Assembly: GCA_946807835.1 (NCBI GenBank)
Contig: OX327683.1
Coordinates: forward strand, 15,505,001 to 15,569,000
Source of the DNA: Ailanthus altissimus
Taxonomy: Eukaryota > Streptophyta > Magnoliopsida > Sapindales > Simaroubaceae
DNA: 64,000 bases
Reading direction: 5' to 3'
Part shown: in pieces, positions 34,179 through 46,191 of the stretch
Layout of the letters: each line of letters starts with the position of its first letter
Position numbering within the stretch: the first letter of the stretch is position 1
Notes under the pieces: model-generated
Told to the model about the DNA's origin: nothing
The model's input: the letters and a program-made list of their open reading frames with translations, nothing else
Database searches by the model: none
Position numbers and translations under genes: made by a program

Positions 34179-35328
34179 TCAACACGTTTGTCGGTTATAT
34201 CTATGTTGTCTACAATGACTACATATATTCTTTGATGGTTCCTCTCTTTGAGATAAAATCTGATTCATTCGCCGTCTGCCTGATTGACGACGTGCTATCG
34301 GAAGCTGAATGTCCATATTTTTCAAATACTCTGGGACTATCCAATCTGATACTTGATCAACCAAAAGTATTAGCTCGCTATAGGCACGGAATAAAGTCTC
34401 AGATGTGTAATAAGTCGAACAAAGACTCTCGTGCAATAATCTGATGTATCTGCAGCGACGAGTGCATGGGAACAAAGCAGTTGTCGATAATCAAACTTTC
34501 GACAGCTGCATATTCTTTCGCCAATGTCTACTATCCAGTTTACTCCACCATCCATAATTACATATCATAAATCATCAATAGGAGAAATGGTCATTCGCCT
34601 TATGTCATCATTATGTTTCATGACTTTATGATATGCCCAGTTCGTCAAGACATTGGTCATATTTTATGCTACCAATCGTCTATGGTAAAACTATAATTGT
34701 GTTAGCTCCCACATCCACTCTACCAAATTAGTCATTGGAAGCTTTTTTGCTTCTTTTGCAACTGCATTAATGCTCTCAGTGATATTAGTAGTTATAATGT
34801 GTACCTTTTGAAAGCACCAAATAATCGTGCCCATCTCACCATACCAACATCTTCCTATAAATACTTCGTTATGTTAGGTCTCATTTGTCACATCGTGTTT
34901 AATTGGTATTGAAAGTCATGGACACGATAAGCCTTGGTAGTAGTGAAGTAGGTAGATAGGTATACCCATTTTTAGACTTATCTGATGGTAACTTATATTT
35001 TGTCATAAAATTTCCTTTCAGATGATATATGCAGAACCCATTATATGCATGAGGAAACACACCCCGTATAGCCCTCTCAATACTGGCATGTTGATCAGAT
35101 ATAAAAATAAGATTCTGATGATCTGCAATAACTCCTCACAGTTTAACCATAAACCACTCCCAAGAAGTATCATTTTCTGAGTCAGCAATTTCCCAAGCCA
35201 ATGGATAAATCTGATTGTTTTTATCTTTACAAATGGCCACAAACATTGTACCAAGATAAGAACCTTTCAAAAATATTCCATCCACTGCAATCACCATTGG
35301 ATTAATGAATTAAAACCTCTGATACAGG
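34179..35328 (-). pseudogene. MuDR-type transposase, catalytic and C-terminal part (MULE B)
   Basis: The transposase cuts and joins element ends. On the minus strand the first catalytic Asp lies in VIAVDGIFLKGSYLGTMFVA (about 35290-35240). Next come NNQIYPLAWEIADSENDTSW and FISDQHASIERAIRGVFPHA, holding the second Asp. The SWIM zinc motif is ICSCRKFDYRQLLCSHAL (34500-34555 region, C-x-C-x9-C-x-H). A C-terminal knuckle reads ICSHCRQHRYNRQTC, where the His of CX2CX4HX4C is Tyr. Stops and shifts are frequent between 34560 and 34960. The N-terminal part continues beyond the nested LTR at 36713. Confidence 0.87.
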
Positions 35329-36712
35329 TGATAGAGGTGTAAAAGCACTAGAATAATTTGTACTCAACTTTTATATTTGGCCTAAATAATAAATATTTGG
35401 CTATTTAATTGTGGTTTGTAATCATAAATAGATTCACGATAGAAAATGTGACGTATAGGAACAAACGGGAGGTGAATCAGACGTCAAACGAAGAAGTTAC
35501 GCTCAAAATACGAAAAATGCACCAGGATTGAGCGCCGCAGCACCTACCGACTGAGTGCTGCGGCGCCCAGGTTAGTAGCTGAGCACTGCGGGGGCCACAT
35601 CCCAACGCCGCAGCGCTAGAGGCGGTGAACAGTATCGAGAAACAATATTTTGCTACAGTAACCAATATACATTATTTTTGCTACAGTAACTCGTGAACAG
35701 TATTTTGAAGACAAAAACCTATAAATAGGAAGCCAAAAATCCTAGAAAAGAGAAGAGAAGAGAAAAAGAGAGAAAAGAGGCAAAAACTTAGAGAGAGAAT
35801 TTACAACACAAAATCAAAGATCAAAACCAAATATTGAAGAACTAAGATCAAGATTCAAGTTTCAAGTCAAGATTGAGGGAGAAGCACATCAAGGAGTCAC
35901 TTTGATTAGTTTTTCTCGTCTTTCTTTATCATTATGCTCTTATTGTTGTTGATCTTTATGAATTGGTTTGATACTTTTGGTTTTGTGATGGGTTAATTTG
36001 TTCATCTAGGGTTAGACTATATAAACCTAATATAGATTTGGATTGTGTTAAATTTTAGTTTATGAACTTGATAAATTCAATTGATTCATTTTATCTTGTG
36101 TTTAATGCTTTTATTATACCTGATCAATATTTTGAATGATTGAGGAACCATGATAAACTCGACGGAAGGATTCACGTGTTTAGCCCAGGGTAGTTTGATG
36201 CATGATCATAGGGTAACAACTATGAGTTCCATCTAGGATAGACATATACCTAGGTGGTATGTATGGTATAATTTAGACTTAATCTTAATGAATTACATTC
36301 TGATTTGATTACCGTAGATATATAGGTGATTATTAGAATGCGTAATATAGTCACTTGACCATCGACAGAGGCTTGTGATGAGATTAGTGTCTAAGCCAAT
36401 CAATTGGTATTAAAGGATTAACTAAGTAGTTAATGAATCCAATGAAATACTAGGGGACGAGTCAAAACCCTAGATTATCTTTATTTGTGAATTCTACTCT
36501 TTACTTTTGTTTAGTTAATTGAGAGAACTAGATTAGTTACATAAATTTCAGATTTTGGTTTTCTGAATAAAAGTTAAGTAGGTATAATTTTAGTACTTGA
36601 TTTATAGAATTAGATTGCATAGTCCCTGTAGGATCGATATCTGGACTTAAAATCCTATATTACTTGATACGATAACGTGCACTTGCACTTAGCTACTATA
36701 GCATCACAATCA
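35329..36712 (+). mobile_element. 1.38 kb solo LTR nested in the MULE B transposase
   Basis: Starts TGATAGAGGTG and ends ATAGCATCACAATCA. It splits transposase text that otherwise reads FMPLGPC then IRGFN-like residues, so the breakpoint is well placed. It shares CGATATCTGGACTTAAAATC, a leader resembling GAGAATTTACAACAC, and overall length with the solo LTR at 40020-41426. The target duplication is unclear (ACAGG against TCAGC or GCATG, depending on end choice). It contains GC-rich words such as GAGTGCTGCGGCGCC in its upstream half. Small frames inside are not coding. Confidence 0.8.
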
Positions 36713-38050
36713 GCATGGTCCTAACGGCATAAAGAAATACTTGAAGTGATTATCCGCGTCAATTTTCAAATGAGTAACCGTACCCAGGTTATTTTATTGC
36801 AACACATAGTTGTATGCAGGAAGCAATCTAAATGAATCCTCAGGAGTACCTCTTATCAATTTTAATGCACGCTCCCTAGCACGCCAAGCATTAGTATACG
36901 TTATCTGAACACCGAATTGTTCACGTATGTCTGCTTGAATGTCTTTCGGCCTATAGTTTCTATTGACCGATGTAAACTTATTTTTTATTACTTTAGCAAT
37001 AATTCGGCTCTTGACTTGCCGGTGACCATCCCGTAATTGACTCAAAATATAAGTGTGCTCTGTATCTACTCGCCTAACAATAAAAAAATATTGTCCTTTT
37101 GTCGACACTGCCTGTAATCTCCACTTGCAGTTGTCATCATCGCATTTCAACTCGAAACGATCTTTGGTAGATTTGTAAACTCTAAAACTCCATTTTCCCT
37201 TTAGTGCAACCATACTTATAGCTTTATGAATTTTATCTTTGTTGTTATATAATTTTTCTACAAATATATCACCAATCCCAGTACAAGAAATATTTTCCTA
37301 TACATTCAAGTCAAATGGCGGTATTTCAAGCTGAAACTGAAATGAGTTTTTGACTTTAACCATTTCTTCTCTACCATAACCCTCATCATCATCATCATCA
37401 TCATTATCACCCTCCTCATCATCATCATCATCACCAGCATCATCATTTATATCCTCATTCTCTTCATAATCATCATCATCATTTCTACCATCATCATCAA
37501 CCTCGTAACCATGATTATCATCTTCACCAATATCATAGCCAAGATCAACGCCAACATCTCCATATATCTGACTATGGTCATACGTGTAGCCTTGTTGTTC
37601 GTTGAGCATTTAAGGAGAATAATGATAATCCTCCCGGGAATTTGGAATATACACAGAAGTTATCGATGGAAATTGCTTAGTATAGCCTTCTTTTTGCTCC
37701 ATTGATGCTTCTGCATTACTTTCAGGTCCTCGAGCAGCTACTGTTATACAAAATGGTATAGCCATATTATTCTGTAAGGTCAACCACAATATTGCATCAT
37801 CATCATTTTCAAGTGGAATGGGTCTCAACTTTATAGTACTTGAAGGAACCTCAAACTTCAGAGTTATTTTATAATGCATATGATTAACTCCTAAAAGATG
37901 ACAAATTCTTCTCAACAATGCTTTATATCTAATATTTTTTGGAACAACCATATGCATATTTTGATATTCAATGTATCTTTCAAAATCATCGCTACAGCTC
38001 TCCCATTTTCCTCCAAAACATATAATGGTTGAAATTTGTGACATAATCAA
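36713..38050 (-). pseudogene. MuDR-type transposase, N-terminal part (MULE B)
   Basis: Three long minus-strand frames in order. 38050-37610 holds the N-terminal domain (FGGKWESCSDDFERYIEYQN, HYKITLKFEVPSSTIKLRPI). 37609-37298 is a highly acidic Asp/Glu linker. 37213-36794 is the MuDR DNA-binding-type domain (MVALKGKWSFRVYKSTKDRF, LKCDDDNCKWRLQA, RRVDTEHTYILSQLRDGH, YRPKDIQADIREQFGVQITY). Text continues GTVTHLKIDADNHFKYFFM up to the LTR. Only a few stops interrupt it, so this is the better preserved copy of the transposase in the window. The acidic linker is encoded by a TCA-rich repeat on the plus strand prone to length change. Confidence 0.88.
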
Positions 38051-38214
38051 CGCTACTTGAAAAAAATATAATATAATTTTAATTTAATTTTATATAATTA
38101 AATTATAAATAAAATTGAATATATAACTATTTATATATATAATATATAACTATTTATATATAATATATTTTTATTTTAAATATATAAAATAAATATATTT
38201 GGTGGTGGTGTTAT

Positions 38215-38430
38215 AGTGTTACGGAGGTGCGCATGAGCACCTTGTTGCAACCGGTGCTCATGACTATTGTACATAAGTACCTTGTTGCGACTAATGCGCA
38301 CACAAGGCGGCGGACAACAATAACTACATGTGCAACTACGCGTAGACGCACACTAATCGGTGGTTAGCAACAACTATATTTACAGCCACGCGCAGCCACA
38401 GCCCAGCCATAACAGCTATATGTGCAGTCA
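38215..38430. repeat. GC-enriched stretch upstream of the MULE B transposase
   Basis: GC-enriched block with repeated GTGCTCATG, GCGCACAC and GCAACAACTA words just before the start of the transposase. It parallels the island at 19200-19345 in MULE A (shared GGCGCTCATG-type words). Confidence 0.6.
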
Positions 38431-38772
38431 TGCACTGTCTGAATAATGAAGTTTAATTTTATGTATTCATTACTTTTCATCCATTACATTTTTTCAATAA
38501 ATATAAATAATACTATTACATAAAATAAACAAAAACTTACTAGTTTTTAACTTCAGTTATTCGTCTTGAGTCTAAATCTTTGGATCGTCGCAGAAAGATG
38601 AAAAATTTATATTGATCTTCAAAATTGGCAGCAGATCTAAGATTTTGAGTTTTACAAGTGATTTTGAGAATAAAACGAGAGATGGTATTGTGAGGGGTAA
38701 TAAAAGAAAAAATATATATTTAGAGTTGAGATGGTTTATATATTTAAATAAAATAAAATAAAATAAAAAATA

Positions 38773-38925
38773 TTTGCTTTGAGCGCATGCATTAGACGCG
38801 GCCCAATGCATGTGCCTAAAGCAAAGCGTTGTTGGGCGCATGCCTTAGGCGCGCGCCTAATGCATGCAGTTAAAGCAAAGTATTGTTGGGGGCATGCCTT
38901 AAGCGCGCGCCCAATGTATACATTG
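38773..38925. repeat. Three 54 bp tandem units, each a near-perfect palindrome
   Basis: Units have palindromic cores at 38785-38812, 38838-38867 and 38892-38921, spaced 53-54 bp. The middle core is GCATGCCTTAGG-CGCGCGCC-TAATGCATGC, self-complementary except for one pair. Between cores runs AAAGCAAAG-GTTGTTGGG. The block lies about 410 bp inside the right TIR, mirroring the hairpin island at the other end. Confidence 0.85.
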
Positions 38926-39343
38926 AAGCCTTTTTATTTTTAATTTATATTTAATTTATTTATAAGTAATATTTAATTAATATATAACTATTTATTTTAT
39001 TTTTAAATTTATTTATTAAAAAAATAAAATTGGGTGCTCGTTTAGGTGTGCGCCCAGCGAGCATTTTTTCTGTTTTTATAATTTTTATAATTATTATTAT
39101 TATAAATAATATCTTTTAATAATTAATTAAAAATTTAATTATTTAAAAAATTATGTTCTTAAGTAATTTATATAAAATAAAATAAAAGATTAAATAACAA
39201 CAAAAATTTATTAAAATTATAATAAAGGTAAAATAATAAACATCACGCATATTTTATTAGTATAATTTAAAATATTTAACTTCAATTAAAATAAAATTTC
39301 ATATTAAATTAATAATCAACTCAAAAAATTACCCTTTTTTATT

Positions 39344-39661
39344 TAGGGTCATTGCAAGATATCACTCGGAAATAACATGCTCTTTTGCACTTAAAATCAA
39401 CCGAGCTTGTTTTCTACCCTATGCTAGTTCAGCAACAGTTGTAGAGTTACTGGAAATAACAAGACACGTATTTGTAAGCATAAGAAATTAAAAGAGCATG
39501 TTTTGAATCATAAGAAATTGTACACTAGCAATGCCGATGTCTTTGTTTTATTCTTTTTCACAACGAAAATTAATATATTAATGAAGCCAACTAGGATAAC
39601 AGATGATAACATCCTCCACCACTATCAATTATGGTTTCAATCGCACTAATTATGGCAATTA
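39344..39661. other. Spacer between MULE B and the gypsy complex
   Basis: AT-rich, no coding frame or repeat recognised. Confidence 0.6.
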
Positions 39662-39870
39662 TGATAAGCGTAAAATTAATATATATTATTTTTTATTTTA
39701 ATTTTATTATTACTGTTTTTGAGTAATTACGATCTATTTATACGTATTTATGTTGAAAATAAAGGACAAGCATTTGAATAGGTTAATGGAAAAGAAAAAC
39801 AGCAAAAAAGAGATTAAAAAATAAAAATTTAAAAATAAAATTATAAAAAAGAAATGAACACAACTATATA
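39662..39870 (+). repeat. Truncated LTR fragment at the left end of the gypsy complex
   Basis: Starts TGATAAGCGTAAAATTAATA and follows the 3' LTR (55240 onward) through AATTACG-TCTATTTAT, GGACAAGCATTTGAAT and GAAATGAACACAAC. It then passes within about 35 bp into 3' internal sequence. The rest of the LTR and most of the internal region are deleted. Confidence 0.75.
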
Positions 39871-39904
39871 AAAACAAAAAAAAAATTATATATATATATA
39901 TTTA

Positions 39905-41983
39905 TATTGAAGTAGGAAATAAGGCAAATAAGAGCAATTTTGGTAAAAAAGCCTAAGTTTGGGAGAATTGTGGGTGAGGTTGAAAAGTTCACAATGAGAA
40001 GCCAATTAGGTTTTGTGTTTGATAAGGGTATATGTATATTAGTATATTTAGTCTCTAACTTTCGTATTTTGCTCTAAATTATAAATATTTGACTATTTAA
40101 TTAAAATTTTTTTAATCATAAATAGGTGTGCGATGGAAAATATGACGCTTAAGAGCAAATTGGAGGTAAAACGGATGCGAAACAAGCAAGATGCGCTCAT
40201 TTTACCGAGACATGGTGAAACAAGGTTGGGCACTGTGGCATGTAAGGCCGAGCGCTACAGCGCCCGATTCCAGAACGTGGAGTGTCGCAATGCCCACTGC
40301 CTAGTGCCACAGCGTGCTGTTGAGAATAAGTAGATTCGTGTTCCAGATGCTGGCGCTGTGGCGCTAAGCCTTCAATGCCGTAGCACTCAGCGTGATAATA
40401 AAGAAAACCCTCATTTTAAGTCTTATTTCGAATTAGATTTGAATCCCCTCGCCCTTAGGGTTTCTCATATATATAAAAGTACTCTTTTAAAGGCCAAAAC
40501 ACAGACTTTAGGGAGGCAAAAACTTAGAGAAAGAATTTACAATACAAAATTAAAGATCAAAACTAAGAAATTAAGATTCAAGATCAAGCTTCAAATTTAA
40601 AGTCAAGATTTAGAGAAGCAACTCAAGACATCTTCTTGATTTTTTTTTTTTTTTTCTGTTCTTATTATTATGCTCTTGTTCTTGTTGTTATTCATGGATT
40701 GGTTTGATACTCTTAGTTTTGTGATGAGGTAAACTTATTATTCTAAGGCTAGACTATGTGAACTTAGTATGTTATTGAATTTTGTTAATTCTTAGTTATA
40801 AACTTAATACAACACAATTGATTCATTCTATCTTATGTTTAATGCTTTCATTATACCTTCTCAATATTTTGAATGATTGAGGAACCATAATGAACTTGAC
40901 AAAGGGATTCATATGTTTAGCCTATGATAGTTTGATGCATGATTATAGGACAACTATGATTTTCATGTAGGATAGACATATACCTAGATGGCATGTATAG
41001 TATTATTTAGACTTGATCTTAATGAATTACTTATAGGTGATTGTTAGAATGCATAATATAGTCACTCAACAATCGATAGAGGCTTGTGATGAGATTAGTG
41101 TCTAAGCCAATCAATTTGTATTAAGTGATTAATTAAGAAATTAATGAGTTTAATAAAATATTAGGGGATGAGTCTATATCCTAAATTATTATCTTTTGGT
41201 GAATTTATCTCCTGTTTGTTAGTGTTTAGGTTGATTTAATTTATAGAATTAGGTTAGTTATATAACTTTCAGATTTCTTTGAATAAAAGTTGAGTAGTTA
41301 TAATTTTAGTACTTGATTGATAAAATTAGATCATATAGTCCATGTGTAAACGATATCTGGACTTAAAATCCTATATTACTTGATACGATAGTGTGTGCTT
41401 GCGCTTAGCTACTGTAGCACCAATTAGTGTTCATGGTGTGTAAGGAGCTAGAAGGTTTATAAATATCCCACCTTAACCCCAGCCTTACATTACAAGCCAA
41501 TGAAAGTCCTAATTGATCCTTATTCATGTATATTCTTATATTAATGGAGAGTTGTATAAGAAACTAGCCTATGGTAGTGTCTTAGACTAAAAATGTACCG
41601 AGAAAATATTTTACTATACAACTCTAAGTTATTGAGCCAATTTAGGTTAGACTTGAGTAATTCTCACCTCACATACATAGTTAATCACTTATATGGAAGA
41701 AGGAAAGGGTTTAATTATAGTGTTTGTGGATTATTGAATAATAGTCATTGTTTTCGAAGGAGTAAAAGTTGAGTGGGATAATCCATAAAGTGATTAAGTA
41801 ATCATTATGATAACTTGACCATATGTTAGTTATTTTGTATTTAACTTCTTTATGTGTGTTTTTAGTATTCACTCTTTGATTTTAATGTTTGTTTTTAGTT
41901 TTGTGTTAACTTAGTTAGCTCATTGAGTGTGTTTTTCTTTCTTATTGCTTGAGGATGAGCAAATTCCTAATTTTGGAGGAGTT
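39905..41983 (+). other. Duplicate of the gypsy 3' internal region (with a nested LTR)
   Basis: GAAGTAGGAAATAAGG through AAAGTTCACAATGAGAAGCC matches 54590-54690; after the nested LTR, ACAAGCCAATGAAAGTCCTA onward matches 54750-55239. It ends in the PPT-like TTTTGGAGGAGTT before the LTR at 41984. Non-coding. Confidence 0.78.
40020..41426 (+). mobile_element. 1.41 kb solo LTR with target duplication GTGTT
   Basis: Starts TGATAAGGGTATATG and ends GTAGCACCAATTA, flanked by perfect GTGTT (40015-40019 and 41427-41431). The uninterrupted target is seen at 54683 (TTTTGTGTTCATGG), which proves the insertion. Same family as 35329-36712: shared CGATATCTGGACTTAAAATC, matching leader and a GC-rich upstream patch. 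A TATA-like TATATATAAAAG lies near 40471. Confidence 0.9.
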
Positions 41984-43550
41984 TGATAAGTGTAATGGAT
42001 CTATATTATTTCTCCATTTTAGCTTTGTTATTGTTTTGGAGTAATTATAGTCTATTTACGCATACTTGTGTTGAAATTACGGGACAAGCACTTAAATGGA
42101 CTAATATAAAAGCAGTAAAAAGAACACCAAAGAGTGAAAAATTTATAGATAGAAGTGTAGAAAATGACTGACCGTGGCTACATTTTAGAAGACAACATGC
42201 CAGTGGATGAATGCCTTAGCGTTGAAGGATAAAATGCCTCAATATGTCTAGGAATTTTAAACACTGTGGTGTTGATGTGGATGCTGAGTAGTGTGGATTT
42301 CAGAAACTTTTTAAGATCTTCACTGTCCTAGCGCTAGAAAGCGATGCAATAGTGTCAAAATGCCTCAGCATTGTAAGAATAAGAACGATGTAGCAATCGT
42401 ACATGATAGCTGGGAATGCCCCTGCATTCTAAGGAGCAATGTCACGACGTTACGGTTATTCTTTACACTATCTAAAGTAACTCTTTTGGATATTTACAAG
42501 AGCTAGAATATTTTACCTTTATTTCATAATTAAAGGAGCATATTCTATGTTAAAAATCATATCTTTTTACTGCAAAAAAGCACATTTCTACACTTGAAAC
42601 TCATTTGAAAAAGGACCAACATCATTAATGGAAGCTAACACTTGTAAGAGAAGCCTTGGAACCAAGGCTTGGGATGATCATCTAGACTTCATTTTTTTAT
42701 TTATTGATCTAAACTTGGTTGTCTCATGTTATCTCTTGTTATTTGTTATTTGAACTCTATTATGTTGAACTAAATATACTTGTCTAGGATTGTACTCTTG
42801 AACTTAACTATGTGTTTGTAAATATTTCAACTTTGAATGCATGAACTTAGTTTTTATTCATTTTGTTGGTACTTAATGCTTACATTTAACCTAACCAATT
42901 TTATGCATAAACTTTGGATTTATTAAGATAAACTTGGAAAAGGCATCTCATTCAATAATATAGGACAAAATGATGTATGATTGTAGAGTAACATCTACAA
43001 GTTTCAATTAGGATAAGAATATACCTAATTGGCATACATGGTTAATATAACTTGGACTTAATGAATTTTACTTAATCTCAGTATTATAGGAATATATGTA
43101 TTAGATTGAGTAGGGTATAATTGCCTGACCATCAGAAGAGGCTTGCAATGTACTTAGTGTTGTGACTAATAATTAATCAAGGAATTGACATTCAAAGTAT
43201 ATCCATAACAAACATGAGTTAAGGGATAGCTACACATCCTAGACATTAATTATTATTGGTAGTGTTGGAATTTATTATTTGCATACTTAGTTGTTAATTT
43301 AGCATTAATTTTATTTTCAATTGAATAAATTTGTTCAGATAAAAATAAAAGAATCAATTTTAGTACTTGAATAGAGCGAAGCACTTAGTCTTTGTGGGTT
43401 CGACATCCCTTACTCTTTATTACTTGTTAGAGATACCGTGCACTTGTGTTGGTTAGGTTTGTTTATTATTTCATATCTTTGTATACACACAGTGAATCGT
43501 AGACTTAAGCATATGTAGCTTAGTAAACCTAAACACAATAATCCAATACA
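41984..43550 (+). repeat. Gypsy 5' LTR (also 3' LTR of the upstream fragment)
   Basis: Starts TGATAAGTGTAATGG and ends ATAATCCAATACA, 1567 bp. It precedes the primer site at 43560 and is itself preceded by PPT-like TTTTGGAGGAGTT, so it is shared by two tandem units. It has the conserved block ATGATTGTAGAGTAAC...AATATACCTAATTGGCAT. Confidence 0.87.
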
Positions 43551-43559
43551 AGAAGTTTT

Positions 43560-43577
43560 TGGTGCGGTTGTCGAGGA
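43560..43577 (+). other. Gypsy primer binding site (tRNA-Asp type)
   Basis: TGGTGCGGTTGTCGAGGA, 14 of 18 matches to TGGCGCCGTTGCCGGGGA, the complement of the plant tRNA-Asp 3' end used by Athila-type elements. Confidence 0.8.
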
Positions 43578-43703
43578 CTATTGTTACTATATTTTATTTC
43601 AATACTAATACCAGTTTATCTTGTTTTTAATTCAGACTTTTATTTTTGCTTGTTTACTTGTTAACTTTACATTGTTTTGTTTTTAAGTTGATACTCTAGT
43701 GCA

Positions 43704-45330
43704 TGCAGAGGACTCATAGTCTTGATTTGACTGCTCTAGACCCTGAAATTAAGAGAACACTCGGAAGGATTCGTCAAAAGCAATCAAAAAAGGTTAATAT
43801 GAAGAATCAAGGTGATGAACCTACATCTTTGGAGAATAGCCAAGAACTTTGAGAGATTATATAGTACTATTGATGGTTGGAATTAATTTAAGCATTCGTA
43901 GATATACCATCAATGCAAACAATTTTGAGATCAAGCCTAGTTCAATTCAAATACTTAAGGACTTAGTTTAGTGTAGGGGACTTACAAATGATGATCTAAA
44001 TGAGCACATCATGAACTTCTTGGAAATTTGGGACACTTTTAGATTCAATAGAATTTCAGACGATTGCATCAAATTAAGGTTGTTTTTATTTTCCTTGAGA
44101 TATAAGGCCAAAAATCGGTTGATGTTATTGCCATCTAGATCAATCGTTACTTGTAATGATTTGGAATGTAAGTTCTTAGCCAAATTCTTTCCACTTGTCA
44201 AGACTGCTAAAATGAGAAATGACATTACCTCTTTTGTTCAACATGACCAAGAATCATTGTATGAATCTTGGAGAATGTTTAAGGACATGTTGAGGAAGTG
44301 TTAACATCACGGAATTCCTAAATGGATTTTGGTACAGACTTTCTATAATGGGCTTGTGGGTCAGTTGAGGACTATTATGGATACAATAGCTAGGAGTGCT
44401 TTGATGAATAAATCTATTAATAAAGGTTATGATTTATTGGAAGAAATGACAACTAATAGTTACCAGTGGCCAGCTGAGAGGGTGAACTGAAGGATGGTAG
44501 CTGAGGTATATGAGATAGATGCTCTGACATCTTTGATAGCTTAAGTTAGCCTTCTTACTAAAAAGGTAGTTGCTTTGGAAGTGATTTAAATAAGAATCCA
44601 ACTAGTTACTTGTGACTTATATAGGGATAATCATCATAATGTAATAGAAATTAGAATAACCCTAACTCTAACTACTATAACTTAAGATGGAGGAACCACC
44701 TTTCTTGGAGTAATCAAGAGAAGCCATTTAGACCAAACAATCTACTTAGATTTCATGCTCCACGAGTGCAACACTTACAAGAAAAGAAGCCAACATTGGA
44801 AAACTTGCTTATGCAGTATATGAGCAAGACTAGTTAATTATTATAGAATGAAGTAACTTCTCTCAGTACCTTAGAGACATAAGTGAGACAGTTAGCTTCA
44901 TCAATCAATAACCATCCACAAGGTGCTTTACCAAGCAATACTGAGACCAACCCTAGAGGTGAAAAGAAACAATGTAAAGCAGTCACTTTAAGAAGTGGTA
45001 AGGAGGTGCATTCTAGTGTAGTGCAACCTTCAAAATAGCAAGTTACACAAGAAGCAAACATGGGTTGATCTAAAGAAGAAAAAGAGCAAACTCAGCTTAA
45101 TAAGTATGAGAAAGCAGATAAAAGGAGACCAGTGCAACTATAGGGGAAAATTTACATACCACTACCATTCTCTTAAAGATTGTAAAAGAAAAAGCTTGAC
45201 AAGTAGCTTTTTAAGTTTCTTGAGTTATTCAAGAAGTTTCACAATAATATCTTACTTGCTGAAGCACTTGAGCAGATATCTAACTATGTAAAGTTTATGA
45301 AGAACATATTTTTTAAGATGAGGAAGATAG
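43704..45330 (+). pseudogene. Athila-type gag (broken)
   Basis: Gag forms the element particle. A Met at 43704 gives MQRTHSLDLTALDPEIKRTL, a plausible start. The retrotransposon gag domain follows at 44011-44304 and beyond: LRLFLFSLRYKAKNRLMLLP, KFLAKFFPLVKTAKMRNDIT, SLYESWRMFKDMLRKC, HHGIPKWILVQTFYNGL. The C-terminal part (45106-45325) contains a KFLELFKKFHNNILLAEALE-like segment typical of the gag-protease linker. Stops and frameshifts occur throughout, and the linker is cut at 45331 by an insertion. Confidence 0.83.
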
Positions 45331-46191
45331 TGTTGAAAATGGTGCTTGCATGCTATTATAATATTATATGAATATTAATTATTTAATATTTATACAGTAA
45401 ACATTTTAAATAAATCGTTAATATTAAATATATATGGTAAGATACTTGTAACGTTTCAGACATTGTATGATTTAAAAAAGTTTAGATTTAGTCTAAAAGA
45501 GTTTAGACTAAGGCTAAGAGTTGGAAATGCTAATAATTAATAGGTTATAAGAGTTAGCAAAATCTAAAGAGTTTGAGACTTGTATGAAATTGGACAAAGA
45601 CCCATGGGTATATTAAGAATGATATAGTTGAAAAGGGTTACAAATAGTGCTAAGAAATGTCATTGTTCAAGTATGTTCTCGAACGTTTTATTCCTAATCT
45701 ATTTTTACTGATGCAGATCTGTTGGTGAAAAGCTTATTTAACATAAATTGGTGTATGTCTATATTTGGATTGTCCAGATGGTTAGTCTAGCAAACTATGA
45801 GCTTAGTGAAAGCTCATATAGATATGTAGGTATTCAATGTGGACTGGGTACTGAACAAGCTCAATTAGGATCTCTAATAAGCATCCTATAAAGTCGTTAA
45901 TGGAGGATTCTTTTGAGTTTAGTAGTATTTGTGGTCCCTAGACCTAAGCACTATGGTGGGCTTGTGAGTGATCCACCAGACTTAGGTTCCACACATGTCA
46001 GAGATCTTTTATGGTCTAACCGCTGGGTGTCATTGGGTATGGTTCGATGCTCATGGAGTCCGTATATGTAGATATGAGATCTGTCAGCTTATATGAGTGA
46101 GTTGTATATCCAGATGCTCGAAGATTGTGTTCCAGAAAATCTTATACCATATGTAACTAACCCGAGAAAAGTGTTTCCCGTGTGAGAAACA
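45331..46191 (+). mobile_element. 861 bp insertion, probable solo LTR
   Basis: The gag-protease linker stops after an NYVKFMKN-like segment and resumes at the ILQN-like text at 46192. The intervening DNA starts TGTTGAAAATGGTGC and ends CCCGTGTGAGAAACA, the TG...CA form of an LTR, and codes for nothing recognisable. No clear target duplication is seen (GATAG against ATATT), so ends may be off by a few bases, and the superfamily is not known. Confidence 0.55.

Larger units (their letters stand above)
29699..39334 (+). mobile_element. MULE B: Ulp1-carrying Mutator-like element with nested solo LTR
   Basis: Ends are inverted repeats: GAGAAATTCGTCGAGTTGA on the left and, read inward, GGGTAATTTTTTGAGTTGA on the right. 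Flanks TATTTTATT (29690-29698) and TTTTTTATT (39335-39343) match at 8 of 9 positions, the duplication length of Mutator-like elements. Inside are two converging genes: a DUF1985/Ulp1 gene on plus and a MuDR transposase on minus, separated by tandem repeats. GC-rich palindromic islands lie near both ends. A 1384 bp solo LTR sits inside the transposase. Without it the element is about 8.25 kb. Confidence 0.9.
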
